NCBI GenBank assembly: GCA_046729975.1
Contig: JBKPHS010000066.1
Coordinates: 1 to 5,906, forward strand
From: JBKPHS01 sp046729975
Lineage (GTDB): Bacteria > Actinomycetota > Thermoleophilia > Solirubrobacterales > Thermoleophilaceae
Reading direction: 5' to 3'
DNA length: 5,906 nucleotides
The position numbers and the translations under genes are program-made. Below, piece after piece: positions 1 through 5,641 of this stretch (position 1 is the first letter of the stretch; every line of letters begins with the position of its first letter). A model generated the notes under the pieces. The model was not told the DNA's origin and did no database searches. It worked only from the letters and a program-made list of their open reading frames with translations.

Positions 1-1
1 T

Positions 2-1159
2 GAGTCCTCGGACCCGAGTAGTGGCTCGGGCGTCGACAAGGTCGAGCTGTGGGTCAAGACCCCGACCACGGACTACGCCAAGGCGGCCGAATCGACTCCC
101 GACTCCGAGGGCAAGGGCGCGTTCGAGTACCAGGCCGAGCACGGCGACGGCAGCTACCGCTTCTACACGATCGCGATCGACAGGGCCGGCAACGCCGAGC
201 CCGTCCCCACCGCGGCCGACACCGTGACCGTCAAGGAGGACACGAGCACGCTCCTCGACACGCTGAAGCCCACGATCGACGTAACCGCGCCGGAGGCCAC
301 GGACTACGCCCGCGGCTCCTCCCTGGACGCGGACTTCGCGTGCGCCGACGAGACCGGCGGCTCGGGCCTCGACAGCTGCGCCGCGACGCTGCAGATCGGC
401 AGCGGGACGCCAGAGCCTGTCGCCGACGGCGACCCACTCGACACCGACACCCTGGGTAGCCACACCTTCGTCGTCAAGGCCAAGGACAACGCCGGAAACG
501 AGGAGACCAAGACCGTCGTCTATCAGGTGGTGGACGAGACGAAGCCGACCATCTCGATCTCGAACCCGGAGGCTAAGGACTACACGAAGAACAGCGGCCT
601 CACCGCGCACTTCGGCTGCGCCGACGAGACCGGCGGCTCGGGCCTCGACACCTGCGACGCGACGCTCCGGATCGGAAGCGGGACGCCACAGACGGTGCAC
701 GACGGCGACTCGCTCGACACAAGCGCGGTCGGGCAGCACACGTTCGAGGTCAAGGCCAAGGACAACGCCGGGAACGAGCAGACGCAGGCCGTCACATATC
801 GCGTGATCTATCTCTTCGGCGGCTTCTACTCACCCATCGACAACCTGCCGACGGTCAACGTCGTGAAGGCGGGCAGTGCCGTGCCGATCAAGTTCGGCCT
901 GGCCGGCAACCAGGGCATGAGCATCTTCGAGACCGGCTACCCCCGCAGCCAGACGATGTCCTGCGCCACGGGCGCCCTCACCGACACGGTGGAGGAGACC
1001 GTAACGGCGGGCGGCAGCAGCCTCACCTACGACTCGCTCAGCGGCCGCTATCACTACGTCTGGAAGACGCCCTCCAATTGGAGGAGCGGCGAATGCCGAC
1101 AGCTGATCCTCGAGCTCGTCGACGGCACCTCCCATCGCACGAACTTCAAGGCGAAGTAG
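2..1159 (+). CDS. Secreted Ig-like repeat protein with C-terminal PxKF domain (5' end outside window)
   Basis: The frame is open from the first bases to the TAG at 1157-1159 (385 residues visible), so the true start lies upstream; the GTG at 224 is internal. Residues 1-88 form one Ig-like domain (GSGVDKVELWVK near the start, then YRFYTIAIDRAGN). Residues 89-180 and 181-272 are two tandem repeats beginning KPTI and sharing CADETGGSGLD and VKAKDNAGNE. Each repeat has two cysteines 12 residues apart (C114/C126 and C206/C218), plausible disulfides of an exported protein. Residues 273-385 are a PxKF domain: GGFYSPIDNLP, then P295-I-K297-F298, and cysteines 321 and 365. PxKF domains end large actinobacterial extracellular proteins. 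The signal peptide and any catalytic domain would lie upstream and are not seen. A surface or secreted structural or adhesive role is inferred; no enzyme motif is visible. Family assignment is fairly sure, function is not. Confidence 0.88.
   Translation, partial: ESSDPSSGSGVDKVELWVKTPTTDYAKAAESTPDSEGKGAFEYQAEHGDGSYRFYTIAIDRAGNAEPVPTAADTVTVKEDTSTLLDTLKPTIDVTAPEATDYARGSSLDADFACADETGGSGLDSCAATLQIGSGTPEPVADGDPLDTDTLGSHTFVVKAKDNAGNEETKTVVYQVVDETKPTISISNPEAKDYTKNSGLTAHFGCADETGGSGLDTCDATLRIGSGTPQTVHDGDSLDTSAVGQHTFEVKAKDNAGNEQTQAVTYRVIYLFGGFYSPIDNLPTVNVVKAGSAVPIKFGLAGNQGMSIFETGYPRSQTMSCATGALTDTVEETVTAGGSSLTYDSLSGRYHYVWKTPSNWRSGECRQLILELVDGTSHRTNFKAK
266..817 (+). repeat. Two tandem 276-bp (92-codon) Ig-like repeats
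   Basis: Units 266-541 and 542-817 are in register at exactly 276 bp. The best conserved DNA blocks are those encoding CADETGGSGLD (341 and 617) and VKAKDNAGNE (about 473 and 749), where only a few bases differ. Elsewhere, for example after the KPTI start, the copies have diverged considerably. This pattern fits an intragenic duplication, possibly with later homogenisation of the core. The array could expand or contract by slippage or recombination. Confidence 0.85.
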
Positions 1160-1320
1160 CGCTGGACCTTTTTCTCGTCTACTGCCCGCAGACGGACCGG
1201 GTCTATGCTCTGTCACCCGATGAGGCCGCCTCATCCAGCGGTTCGCTGCGCATCGACCCGACTGGCAATGGCCAGATGAAGGGGATCCGCTGGGCAGCGG
1301 ACCACGAGTTGCCCGCCTAG
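1156..1320 (+). pseudogene. 3' remnant of a PD-(D/E)XK 'group I intron-associated' endonuclease-like gene
   Basis: In the frame shifted from the PxKF gene, the sequence from the PxKF stop onward reads ALDLFLVYCPQTDRVYALSP, then SLRIDPTGNGQ and GIRWAADHELPA before a TAG at 1318-1320. I recognise this as the C-terminal third of the PD-(D/E)XK endonuclease family named after I-Ssp6803I-like enzymes (PDDEXK_5 type). In that family an 'aVY.p.t...Y.vp' strand is followed by a 'LRl.p..NgQ..gIRwA.D' tail. About 52 residues remain of a usual 130-150. The N-terminal catalytic D and E-x-K strands are absent, because upstream bases in this frame only shadow the PxKF gene. No ribosome binding site or start precedes the conserved part, so I call it a decayed fragment. 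Its stop codon lies inside the tRNA-Thr acceptor/D-arm junction. The family call rests on remembered motif pattern only. Confidence 0.6.
1219..1235 (+). terminator. Candidate stem-loop after the PxKF gene
   Basis: GATGAGG and CCTCATC form a perfect 7-bp stem around a 3-nt loop, 59 nt after the PxKF stop. No T-tract follows, so it would be a U-less actinobacterial hairpin at best. The same bases sit inside the endonuclease remnant and would encode DEAASS, so the dyad may be a coding coincidence. Confidence 0.22.
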
Positions 1321-1383
1321 CTCAACTGGCAGAGCGCTTCACTTGTAATGAAGAGGTTCTCGGTTCGAGTCCGAGGGCGGGCT
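1311..1383 (+). tRNA. tRNA-Thr (anticodon UGU)
   Basis: A complete cloverleaf can be drawn. The acceptor stem GCCCGCC (1311-1317) pairs with GGCGGGC (1376-1382). The anticodon stem CTTCA/TGAAG (1337-1341, 1349-1353) encloses loop CTTGTAA with anticodon TGT at 1344-1346, reading ACA. The variable loop is 5 nt, and the T stem CTCGG/CCGAG (1359-1363, 1371-1375) encloses TTCGAGT. G1-C72, C2-G71 and the G35-U36 anticodon bases match threonine identity elements known from E. coli. The discriminator is U and no CCA is encoded, so CCA is added after transcription. No clear promoter is visible in the preceding 150 bases, and no T-rich terminator follows before the convergent gene ending at 1407. Confidence 0.96.
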
Positions 1384-1406
1384 CTTCGCCGAAACTTGCA
1401 TGCGGC

Positions 1407-1871
1407 TCAGCGGGGCGTCCAGGTCGCGTAGCCCTTCGCGGCCAGCTCGTTGAACGCCGCGACCCACGCACGGCCCGGCACGCCCATCTGTGCGAGCTGC
1501 TGCTGGAACTGGACCGCACCGCCGCGCCCGGAGTCGGCCAGCGAGTCGAGCTGGCCGGCGTACTCCTCCAGGCCGGCAACTAGCCGCCCGTGCGCGGGTG
1601 CCGCGTCGGGCGGCGGGACGACGTCGTCGAGCTGGCCGGCCGCCTCGCGCATCTCCCCGGCCAGTTCGCGGAGCGCTGACCCGTCTGTCGGGTTCGAATC
1701 GAGCTTGACGTCGGCGAACGTCGTCACGAGGTGCTTGCGGTACTCGTCGGCCGACACCTGGCGTGGCTGATCGCCCCCGCCTCCGCCGCTCGAGAGCAGC
1801 AGCACGGCTGCGGCGATCGCGGTGACCGCGAGCATCGCCAGCATGGGTCCGAGATACCGGTACTCGGCCAT
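1407..1871 (-). CDS. Membrane-anchored hypothetical protein with helical extracytoplasmic domain
   Basis: This 154-residue protein starts at ATG 1869-1871 and ends at TGA 1407-1409. Residues 8-27 form one hydrophobic helix followed by a glycine-rich linker (about 29-33). Residues 40-150 are soluble and look mostly helical, rich in Ala, Glu and Leu (ALRELAGEMREAAGQL, LEEYAGQLDSLA). There is no cysteine, so it is not a lipoprotein; the helix acts as an uncleaved anchor or signal peptide with the C-terminal domain outside. I do not recognise the family and see no catalytic motif. No Shine-Dalgarno sequence precedes the ATG. GATGCT lies 5 nt upstream and weakly resembles the TACGCT elements described elsewhere in the window, so a leaderless start is possible but unproven. 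The gene ends 23 nt from the tRNA-Thr gene, which is convergent. Confidence 0.75.
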   Translation of the reverse strand: MAEYRYLGPMLAMLAVTAIAAAVLLLSSGGGGGDQPRQVSADEYRKHLVTTFADVKLDSNPTDGSALRELAGEMREAAGQLDDVVPPPDAAPAHGRLVAGLEEYAGQLDSLADSGRGGAVQFQQQLAQMGVPGRAWVAAFNELAAKGYATWTPR

Positions 1872-1948
1872 GCGGCAGCATCGGCGCTACGCCAGCGGAG
1901 CTTGACGCCTAAGCCGCTACCGCGGCCGAACCTCAAACGGCTGAGACC

Positions 1949-1972
1949 TTTGACACGCCAGGGCGTGTCAAA
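1949..1972 (-). terminator. Perfect 11-bp dyad, probable terminator of the upstream minus-strand gene
   Basis: TTTGACACGCC (1949-1959) and GGCGTGTCAAA (1962-1972) are exact inverted repeats separated by 2 nt. As RNA this gives about a 10-bp stem with a CAGG (or CCTG) tetraloop. It lies 27 nt past the stop of the 2000-2518 gene, the right place for a terminator. No U-tract follows on the minus strand beyond the AAA of the stem, so it would be a U-poor hairpin as often seen in Actinobacteria. An operator for the downstream gene (77 nt upstream of its start) is the alternative. Confidence 0.55.
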
Positions 1973-1999
1973 TGTCGCAGTCGTCTTCGAGAGGGTCGG

Positions 2000-2518
2000 C
2001 TACCCGGCCGCCGCGGCCGCGTACTCGATGTTGCCGTGCCCGTTCGAGGAGACCGGCACGAGCTCCCAGTCGTCCCGGCGGGCGTTCAGCCGGTGCTCGA
2101 TCACCCCGAGCACCACGCCGAACAGCACATGCCGCCAGGTGGCCTGCGTGAGCGCGCGCCGGTTCCCGATCAAGCGCGGCAGGTCGCCCCTCGCGGGGTG
2201 GTGGCGGTCGACGAGCGCACCGAGCGGCCACAGCCCGAAATGCTCGAGCAGCCCGGCGGTGGCGCCGCGCGCCGCGGGCGGCCCCGGAAGGAAGGCTTTG
2301 AGCTGCGCGTATGCGGCGCCGAAGGCCGCCCCGTTCGCCGCGTGCACGGCCAGACCGTAGGCGGGCCACTCGGAGCCACGGGTCACGAGCTTGCCGAGCA
2401 GCTCGACGTCGTCGTAGTCGGATCCGAAGACCCGCTTGTCGAGCGGCTGCTGGGCCGCCCACACCCCCGCGGCTAGCGCCCCGGCCACCGCTCCATTAAG
2501 GCTCTTGCCGAGGTCCAC
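2000..2518 (-). CDS. Conserved multi-pass membrane protein of unknown function
   Basis: The protein is 172 residues with four probable membrane segments (about 7-22, 52-74, 86-104, 127-143). Features between them include QQPLDKRVFGSDYDDVEL, an LPGPPAARG turn, DRHHPARGDLP, and WRH followed by the last helix and EHRLN. The layout resembles small conserved hypothetical membrane proteins of Thermoleophilia; I know no function. The GTG at 2516-2518 is chosen over the ATG at 2579-2581 for two reasons. The 21 extra residues are a low-complexity non-membrane stretch whose DNA contains a hairpin. Also, TACGCT lies exactly 6 nt upstream of this GTG, as in the sigma gene at 4299, suggesting a leaderless mRNA. 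A strong dyad 27 nt past the stop probably terminates it. It is divergent from the PlsC-GpsA gene. Confidence 0.75.
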   Translation of the reverse strand: MDLGKSLNGAVAGALAAGVWAAQQPLDKRVFGSDYDDVELLGKLVTRGSEWPAYGLAVHAANGAAFGAAYAQLKAFLPGPPAARGATAGLLEHFGLWPLGALVDRHHPARGDLPRLIGNRRALTQATWRHVLFGVVLGVIEHRLNARRDDWELVPVSSNGHGNIEYAAAAAG

Positions 2519-2554
2519 GCAGGGAGCGTAACCGCCCCCGCGCAGGCGTGTAAG
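2519..2554 (-). promoter_or_regulatory. Probable leaderless promoter of the four-helix membrane protein gene
   Basis: Read on the minus strand, the -10 element TACGCT occupies 2530-2525, preceded by GGT, and its last base is 6 nt from the GTG start. Transcription starting 7 nt after the -10 would begin on the start codon itself. A weak -35-like CTTACA lies at 2554-2549 (18-nt spacer). No Shine-Dalgarno sequence lies before the GTG, as expected for a leaderless start. Confidence 0.5.
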
Positions 2555-2563
2555 TCCCCACAC

Positions 2564-2580
2564 TGCCGCCGCGGGCGGCA
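2564..2580. other. GC-rich inverted repeat in the divergent intergenic region
   Basis: TGCCGCC and GGCGGCA are perfect 7-bp arms around GCG. The dyad lies just upstream of the -35 region of the minus-strand gene and 88-104 nt before the GTG of the PlsC-GpsA gene. It could be an operator for either gene or chance in GC-rich DNA. I see no convincing promoter for the plus-strand gene in 2519-2667. Confidence 0.2.
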
Positions 2581-2667
2581 TTCCGCGTTTCCTCGTAGCA
2601 GGCCCCGCTGAACCCTCCCGCCCAACACGCCCTCGACCTCTACCACGCGCGCACCCGCGAGCGCGGA

Positions 2668-4269
2668 GTGACCCCCTGGGTCTACTGGTCGGTCCGGGCC
2701 GTTCTCGAGCCGCTGATCCGGCTCTACTTCTGGGTCGGGGCGGTCGCCCGCGAGCACGTCCCGCGCAGGGGGCCAGTGCTGATCGCGTCCAACCACCGCA
2801 GCTTCCTCGACCCGTTCGTGATCGGCGTCTCGATCCGCCGGCCGGTCTACTTCATGGCCAAGCGCGAGCTCTTCGACAAGCGCTGGCAGGGCTGGCTGCT
2901 CAACTGCCTCGGCGCCTTCCCGGTCCGGCGCGGCGAGGCCGACGAGGACTCCATGGCGACCGCCCGTGCCCTCCTCGAGCGCGGCGAGGTGGTCGTGATC
3001 TTTCCCGAGGGAACCCGCATCCGCACCGGCTCGCTCGGCCGGCCCAAGAGCGGGGTGGGCTGCCTCGCCCTGGAGACTGGCGCGCCAGTCGTCCCGACCG
3101 CGGTCATCAACACCGAGCGCGCGCGGCGCGGCTGGCGAGTCAAGCCGACGCGCGTGCGTCTGCGCTTCGGCCGGCCGCTCACGTTCCCGCTCGTCGAGGC
3201 GCCCTCGCACCACCTGGCCGCCGAGGCGACCGCGCGCATCTGGCCCTGCGTCGAGCTCCAATGGGAGTGGCTCGGCGGGCTGCCGCCGCTTCGCAAGGCG
3301 GCGGTGATCGGGGCCGGGCCGATGGGGATCGGCCTGGCGGTGCTGCTTGAGCGCGCGGGGCTCGACGTTCAGCTCGGCTGCCACACGGCCGCGCAGGCCG
3401 ATCGGCTCGCGGCTCAGCGAGAGGACAGCGAGCGGCTGCCCGGCCTGGAGCTGCCCGCGGACGTGACTGTCTCGACCGTCGCAGACATCGAGTTCGCCGG
3501 CATCGATCTCGTCGTCCTCGCCGTCCCCTCCCGCGCATTGCCCGCAGCGGTGGCCGAGGTCGGCGCCTACGTCGGCTCCCGTAGCGCCGTGCTCGTGGCT
3601 TCGAAGGGGCTCGTAGGACCGCTCGGGACGCGCCCGACCCGCTATGTGGCTGAGCGGGTCCGGGCCCGCGCCGTCGCGACGATCGGCGGCCCGACCCACG
3701 CGCGCGAAACCGTCACGGGCGGTGCTTGGGTTGTGCTGGCCTCGAGCGACCGCGACTTCCGCGACCAGCTCGCCAAGGTCCTCGCGCGCGCCGACCTGCG
3801 CGTCGACCGCACCGACGACGTGGTCGGTACCGAGCTCGCCGGCTGCGCCAAGAACGCCGCGGCCCTCGCGGCCGCCGCCGCGGCGCACGAGGGGATGAAC
3901 GCCGCGGGCGCCGCAGCCGGCCGGGTGTTCGCCGAGGTCCACACGCTGGCGCGCCGGAGCGGTGCGAGGGGAGAGACCTTCGCGGGCCTCGCCGGGGCCG
4001 GCGACCTCGTCGCCACCGTGCTCGCCGAGCACAGCCGCAACCGCCGCGCAGGCGAACTCCTCGGACGCGGGGTGCCGGCGGACCAGATCCCGGCGCGTCT
4101 CGGCGCGACGGCCGAGGCGCTCGACACGACGCCGCTGCTCGCCCGCCTGCTGGACGACGCCGGACTGCAGGCGGACGCCACAAGCGATCTCGCGGCGCTG
4201 ATCGAAGGTCGCATGCCGCCGGAGGAGTGGGCCTCGCACGCGGCATCGGAGACCCACCGAGTCGCCTGA
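2668..4269 (+). CDS. Fused PlsC-type acyltransferase / GpsA-type glycerol-3-phosphate dehydrogenase
   Basis: This 533-residue protein is two enzymes in one frame. Residues 1-200 are a PlsC/LPLAT acyltransferase: N42-HRSFLD-48 (catalytic H43 and D48 of HX4D), F112-PEGTR-117, and GAPVVPTAV around P143. Residues 210-525 are an NAD(P)-dependent glycerol-3-phosphate dehydrogenase: Rossmann GAGPMG (215-220), VLAVPS, SKG (K313), GPTHARE (341-347), K395-N396, GDLVAT (D446, T450) and SRNR (456-459). The lysines, aspartate and arginine known for catalysis and phosphate binding in this family are kept; the usual GAGSWG reads GAGPMG. A linker of about 10 residues joins the halves without a stop. The GpsA half reduces dihydroxyacetone phosphate to sn-glycerol-3-phosphate; the PlsC half transfers an acyl chain to a glycerol-3-phosphate-type acceptor, classically 1-acyl-glycerol-3-phosphate. 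Both act at the inner membrane face in phospholipid synthesis. The start is GTG 2668; the frame is open back to 2599 but contains no other ATG, GTG or TTG. Confidence 0.93.
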   Translation: MTPWVYWSVRAVLEPLIRLYFWVGAVAREHVPRRGPVLIASNHRSFLDPFVIGVSIRRPVYFMAKRELFDKRWQGWLLNCLGAFPVRRGEADEDSMATARALLERGEVVVIFPEGTRIRTGSLGRPKSGVGCLALETGAPVVPTAVINTERARRGWRVKPTRVRLRFGRPLTFPLVEAPSHHLAAEATARIWPCVELQWEWLGGLPPLRKAAVIGAGPMGIGLAVLLERAGLDVQLGCHTAAQADRLAAQREDSERLPGLELPADVTVSTVADIEFAGIDLVVLAVPSRALPAAVAEVGAYVGSRSAVLVASKGLVGPLGTRPTRYVAERVRARAVATIGGPTHARETVTGGAWVVLASSDRDFRDQLAKVLARADLRVDRTDDVVGTELAGCAKNAAALAAAAAAHEGMNAAGAAAGRVFAEVHTLARRSGARGETFAGLAGAGDLVATVLAEHSRNRRAGELLGRGVPADQIPARLGATAEALDTTPLLARLLDDAGLQADATSDLAALIEGRMPPEEWASHAASETHRVA

Positions 4270-4285
4270 GGGGAGCGGGCGGGGG

Positions 4286-4298
4286 TTACGCTCAGTGG
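4286..4298 (+). promoter_or_regulatory. Probable leaderless promoter of the ECF sigma gene
   Basis: TACGCT (4287-4292), preceded by GGGGGT, ends 6 nt before the GTG at 4299. The 9-mer GGTTACGCT and the 6-nt spacing are identical to those before the minus-strand gene starting at 2518. No Shine-Dalgarno sequence lies in the correct place. A -35 box is not convincing: the 17-nt-spaced hexamer GCCTGA overlaps the stop of the fusion gene. The sigma operon would thus have its own promoter 29 nt behind the lipid gene. Confidence 0.5.
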
Positions 4299-4835
4299 GT
4301 GAACGAGATCGAAACCGCTGCAAAAGCGCAGCTCGACCGGGACTTCAGCGACCTCTACCGCGTTCACCTGCGCGACGTCTACAGCTACTCCTACTACCGG
4401 ATCGGCAACCATCACGACGCCGAGGACCTCACGGAGCAGACCTTCCTGCAGGCGTACCGGCACTTCGAGCGCGCGCAGCGCGAGGCCAACGGCCGGCCGC
4501 TCCGGCCTTGGCTGATCCGCATCGCCCACAACCTCGCGGCCAACTACTACCGCGACCGCTCCCGCAAGCCGCAGACGAACCTGGAGGATGCGGCGGTGGT
4601 GTCGGCGCCGCACACGACGGACGAGCTGGTGCAGAGACGAGAGGAGCTGCAGGAGGTGCTCCAGGGAGTATCGAAGCTGCCCGACGACCGCCGCGAGGCG
4701 CTCATCATGCGCTTCGCGCTCGGCATGGACAACCGGGAGATCGCGCGCGCTCTCGGTCGGTCCGACGGCGCGACCAAGGTGTTGATACACAGAGCAATCA
4801 AGCAGCTCGAGGAAGGTCTGAACGTCGATGAGTGA
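4299..4835 (+). CDS. ECF-subfamily RNA polymerase sigma factor
   Basis: This 178-residue protein has the two-domain ECF plan. Sigma region 2 spans about 16-88: DLYRVHLRDVYSYSYYRIG, the DAEDLTEQTFLQAYRHF helix that binds core polymerase and the -10 strand, and WLIRIAHNLAANYYRDRSRK. Sigma region 4 spans about 121-172: LPDDRREALIMRF, then a helix-turn-helix NREIARALGRSDGATKVLIHRAIKQL that reads the -35 element. The frame is open far upstream inside the fusion gene, but homology begins after GTG 4299, which also sits 6 nt behind a TACGCT element. It directs polymerase to a stress or envelope regulon that cannot be read from sequence. The stop overlaps the start of the small membrane gene by 8 nt, so the two are probably translated together. 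The lack of a C-terminal extension makes this a simple ECF. Confidence 0.93.
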   Translation: MNEIETAAKAQLDRDFSDLYRVHLRDVYSYSYYRIGNHHDAEDLTEQTFLQAYRHFERAQREANGRPLRPWLIRIAHNLAANYYRDRSRKPQTNLEDAAVVSAPHTTDELVQRREELQEVLQGVSKLPDDRREALIMRFALGMDNREIARALGRSDGATKVLIHRAIKQLEEGLNVDE

Positions 4836-5163
4836 ACTGAGCGACGTCGAAAGGCTGCTGCGGTCGGCGCTCGTGCCGGTCGAGCCCCGCGGCGCGTTCA
4901 CCGATCGCCTCGAGGTGCGGCTCACTGAGCTGACCGACGCCGCGATCGAGGAGCTGGCCGAGTGGGACGCGGTCGCGATGCGCGACCCGCGCAACTGGGC
5001 CAGGCCGGTCGTGGCGGCGACGGTGGTCGGCGTGGCGTCGGCAGGGCTGATCGTCGTTCGCGCCCGCCAGCAGCAGCGCAAGCGCGAGGCGACGGGAATC
5101 AAGGCGCTCGAGCGCAGCGTGCGCGAGGTCGCCGGCGACGTGCGCCGGCGCCTCGCACGATAG
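4828..5163 (+). CDS. Small single-pass membrane protein coupled to the ECF sigma gene; candidate anti-sigma factor
   Basis: The protein has 111 residues. A charged N-terminal helical segment (1-57, SDVERLLRSALVPVEPRGAF and RLTELTDAAIEELAEW) precedes one membrane helix (about 59-78). A basic C-terminal tail follows (79-111, RARQQQRKREA, then an amphipathic helix ending RRRLAR). ATG 4828 lies inside the last codons of the sigma gene (8-nt overlap), with AGGAAGG at 4810-4816 as a rather distant ribosome binding site. The position and the soluble-N/one-helix plan are those of ECF anti-sigma factors, but there is no HxxxCxxC zinc motif and the C-terminal part is short. It is therefore either a minimal non-zinc anti-sigma or another membrane partner. 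I infer the role from context; sequence alone gives no family. Confidence 0.8.
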   Translation: MSELSDVERLLRSALVPVEPRGAFTDRLEVRLTELTDAAIEELAEWDAVAMRDPRNWARPVVAATVVGVASAGLIVVRARQQQRKREATGIKALERSVREVAGDVRRRLAR

Positions 5164-5175
5164 GAGCTGTACCCC

Positions 5176-5607
5176 CTAGGCCGACGTCGGCGGCGGCACG
5201 GCCGTCGTGGTCGCTGCCGGCTCCGGCGCGGTCGCAAGGCCCGCTCCAACGCCGGCGATGCCGATCAGCAGGTGGAGGAAGTTGTCCTCCGTGTTGACCG
5301 GGATGAAGCCGAGCAGCTCACCGTCCGAGCCGAGGATGAACCCGTAGATCGCGAGCACGATGTAGACGGCGCCCAGCCCGAGCGCATAGACGCGGGCGTT
5401 GCCGTACGACCCTGCGACCGCCAGACCGATCAGTCCGGTGGCGATGTGGAAGATGTTGTGCCAGGCATTGACGTCGAGGATCCCGAGCACCGCGTCGCGG
5501 CTGTCGGCGTCGAACGACGAGTTGTAGAAGAAGCCCAGGATCCCCGCGGCGACCAGCACGATGCCGAAGACGAGGGCGTAGACCTGGGCAGGCGAACTTT
5601 GCTGCAT
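5176..5607 (-). CDS. DUF4383 family membrane protein
   Basis: This 143-residue protein has four membrane helices (about 8-27, 53-67, 73-92, 108-126) and a Pro/Ala/Thr-rich C-terminal tail. The conserved DUF4383 pattern is visible: a first helix ending GILGFFYN, then ILDVNAWHNIFHIATGLIGL with H50 and H54. A second similar half follows: GFIPVNTEDNFLHLLIGIAG with H112. The two halves look like an internal duplication of a 'VN...N..H...G' module. The function of DUF4383 is not known; the paired histidines in membrane helices suggest a possible metal or haem site, but that is speculation. The start ATG 5605-5607 has an excellent AGGAGG at 5620-5615 with 7-nt spacing, unlike the leaderless genes nearby. 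It converges on the sigma operon with only 12 nt between stops, and no terminator is visible there. Confidence 0.88.
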   Translation of the reverse strand: MQQSSPAQVYALVFGIVLVAAGILGFFYNSSFDADSRDAVLGILDVNAWHNIFHIATGLIGLAVAGSYGNARVYALGLGAVYIVLAIYGFILGSDGELLGFIPVNTEDNFLHLLIGIAGVGAGLATAPEPAATTTAVPPPTSA

Positions 5608-5624
5608 TTGGCCACCTCCTATGA

Positions 5625-5641
5625 CGATTACCCCCGATTAC
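5625..5641. promoter_or_regulatory. Tandem CGATTAC heptamers upstream of the DUF4383 gene
   Basis: CGATTAC occurs at 5625-5631 and 5635-5641, exactly 10 bp (one helical turn) apart; on the minus strand it reads GTAATCG. The pair lies just upstream of the DUF4383 ribosome binding site, where its promoter or leader must be. A binding site for a dimeric or tandem regulator is possible. A third, partial copy (CGATT) lies at 5694-5698. Confidence 0.3.

Noticed and set aside
1262..1301. Small hairpins CTGGC-AATG-GCCAG and TCCGCT-GGGC-AGCGGA before the tRNA
   Set aside because: Short stems are common at this GC content, and these bases encode the conserved NGQ and IRWA motifs of the remnant, which explains them better.
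1160..1383. A group I intron in or next to tRNA-Thr, suggested by the endonuclease remnant
   Set aside because: The tRNA is continuous with a complete anticodon arm and no intron core elements are visible.
1339..1881. Minus-strand frame ending in SDSNREPLHYK across the tRNA
   Set aside because: That ending is the antisense translation of tRNA-Thr, a well-known false gene; the 1407-1871 frame has the membrane helix and sensible composition.
2519..2581. ATG 2581 as start of the minus-strand membrane protein
   Set aside because: The extra 21 residues look non-conserved and the promoter-like TACGCT and a hairpin would lie inside the gene; GTG 2518 is preferred.
2473..4323. Very long open frame on the minus strand opposite the fusion gene, with another at 3642-5249
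   Set aside because: They are shadows of high-GC genes: composition is Arg/Gly/Pro-rich without any domain, whereas the plus strand has full catalytic motifs.
5180..5191. 12-bp palindrome GCCGACGTCGGC between the convergent genes
   Set aside because: It lies in the DUF4383 C-terminal codons, is short and lacks a loop or T-tract; not called a terminator.
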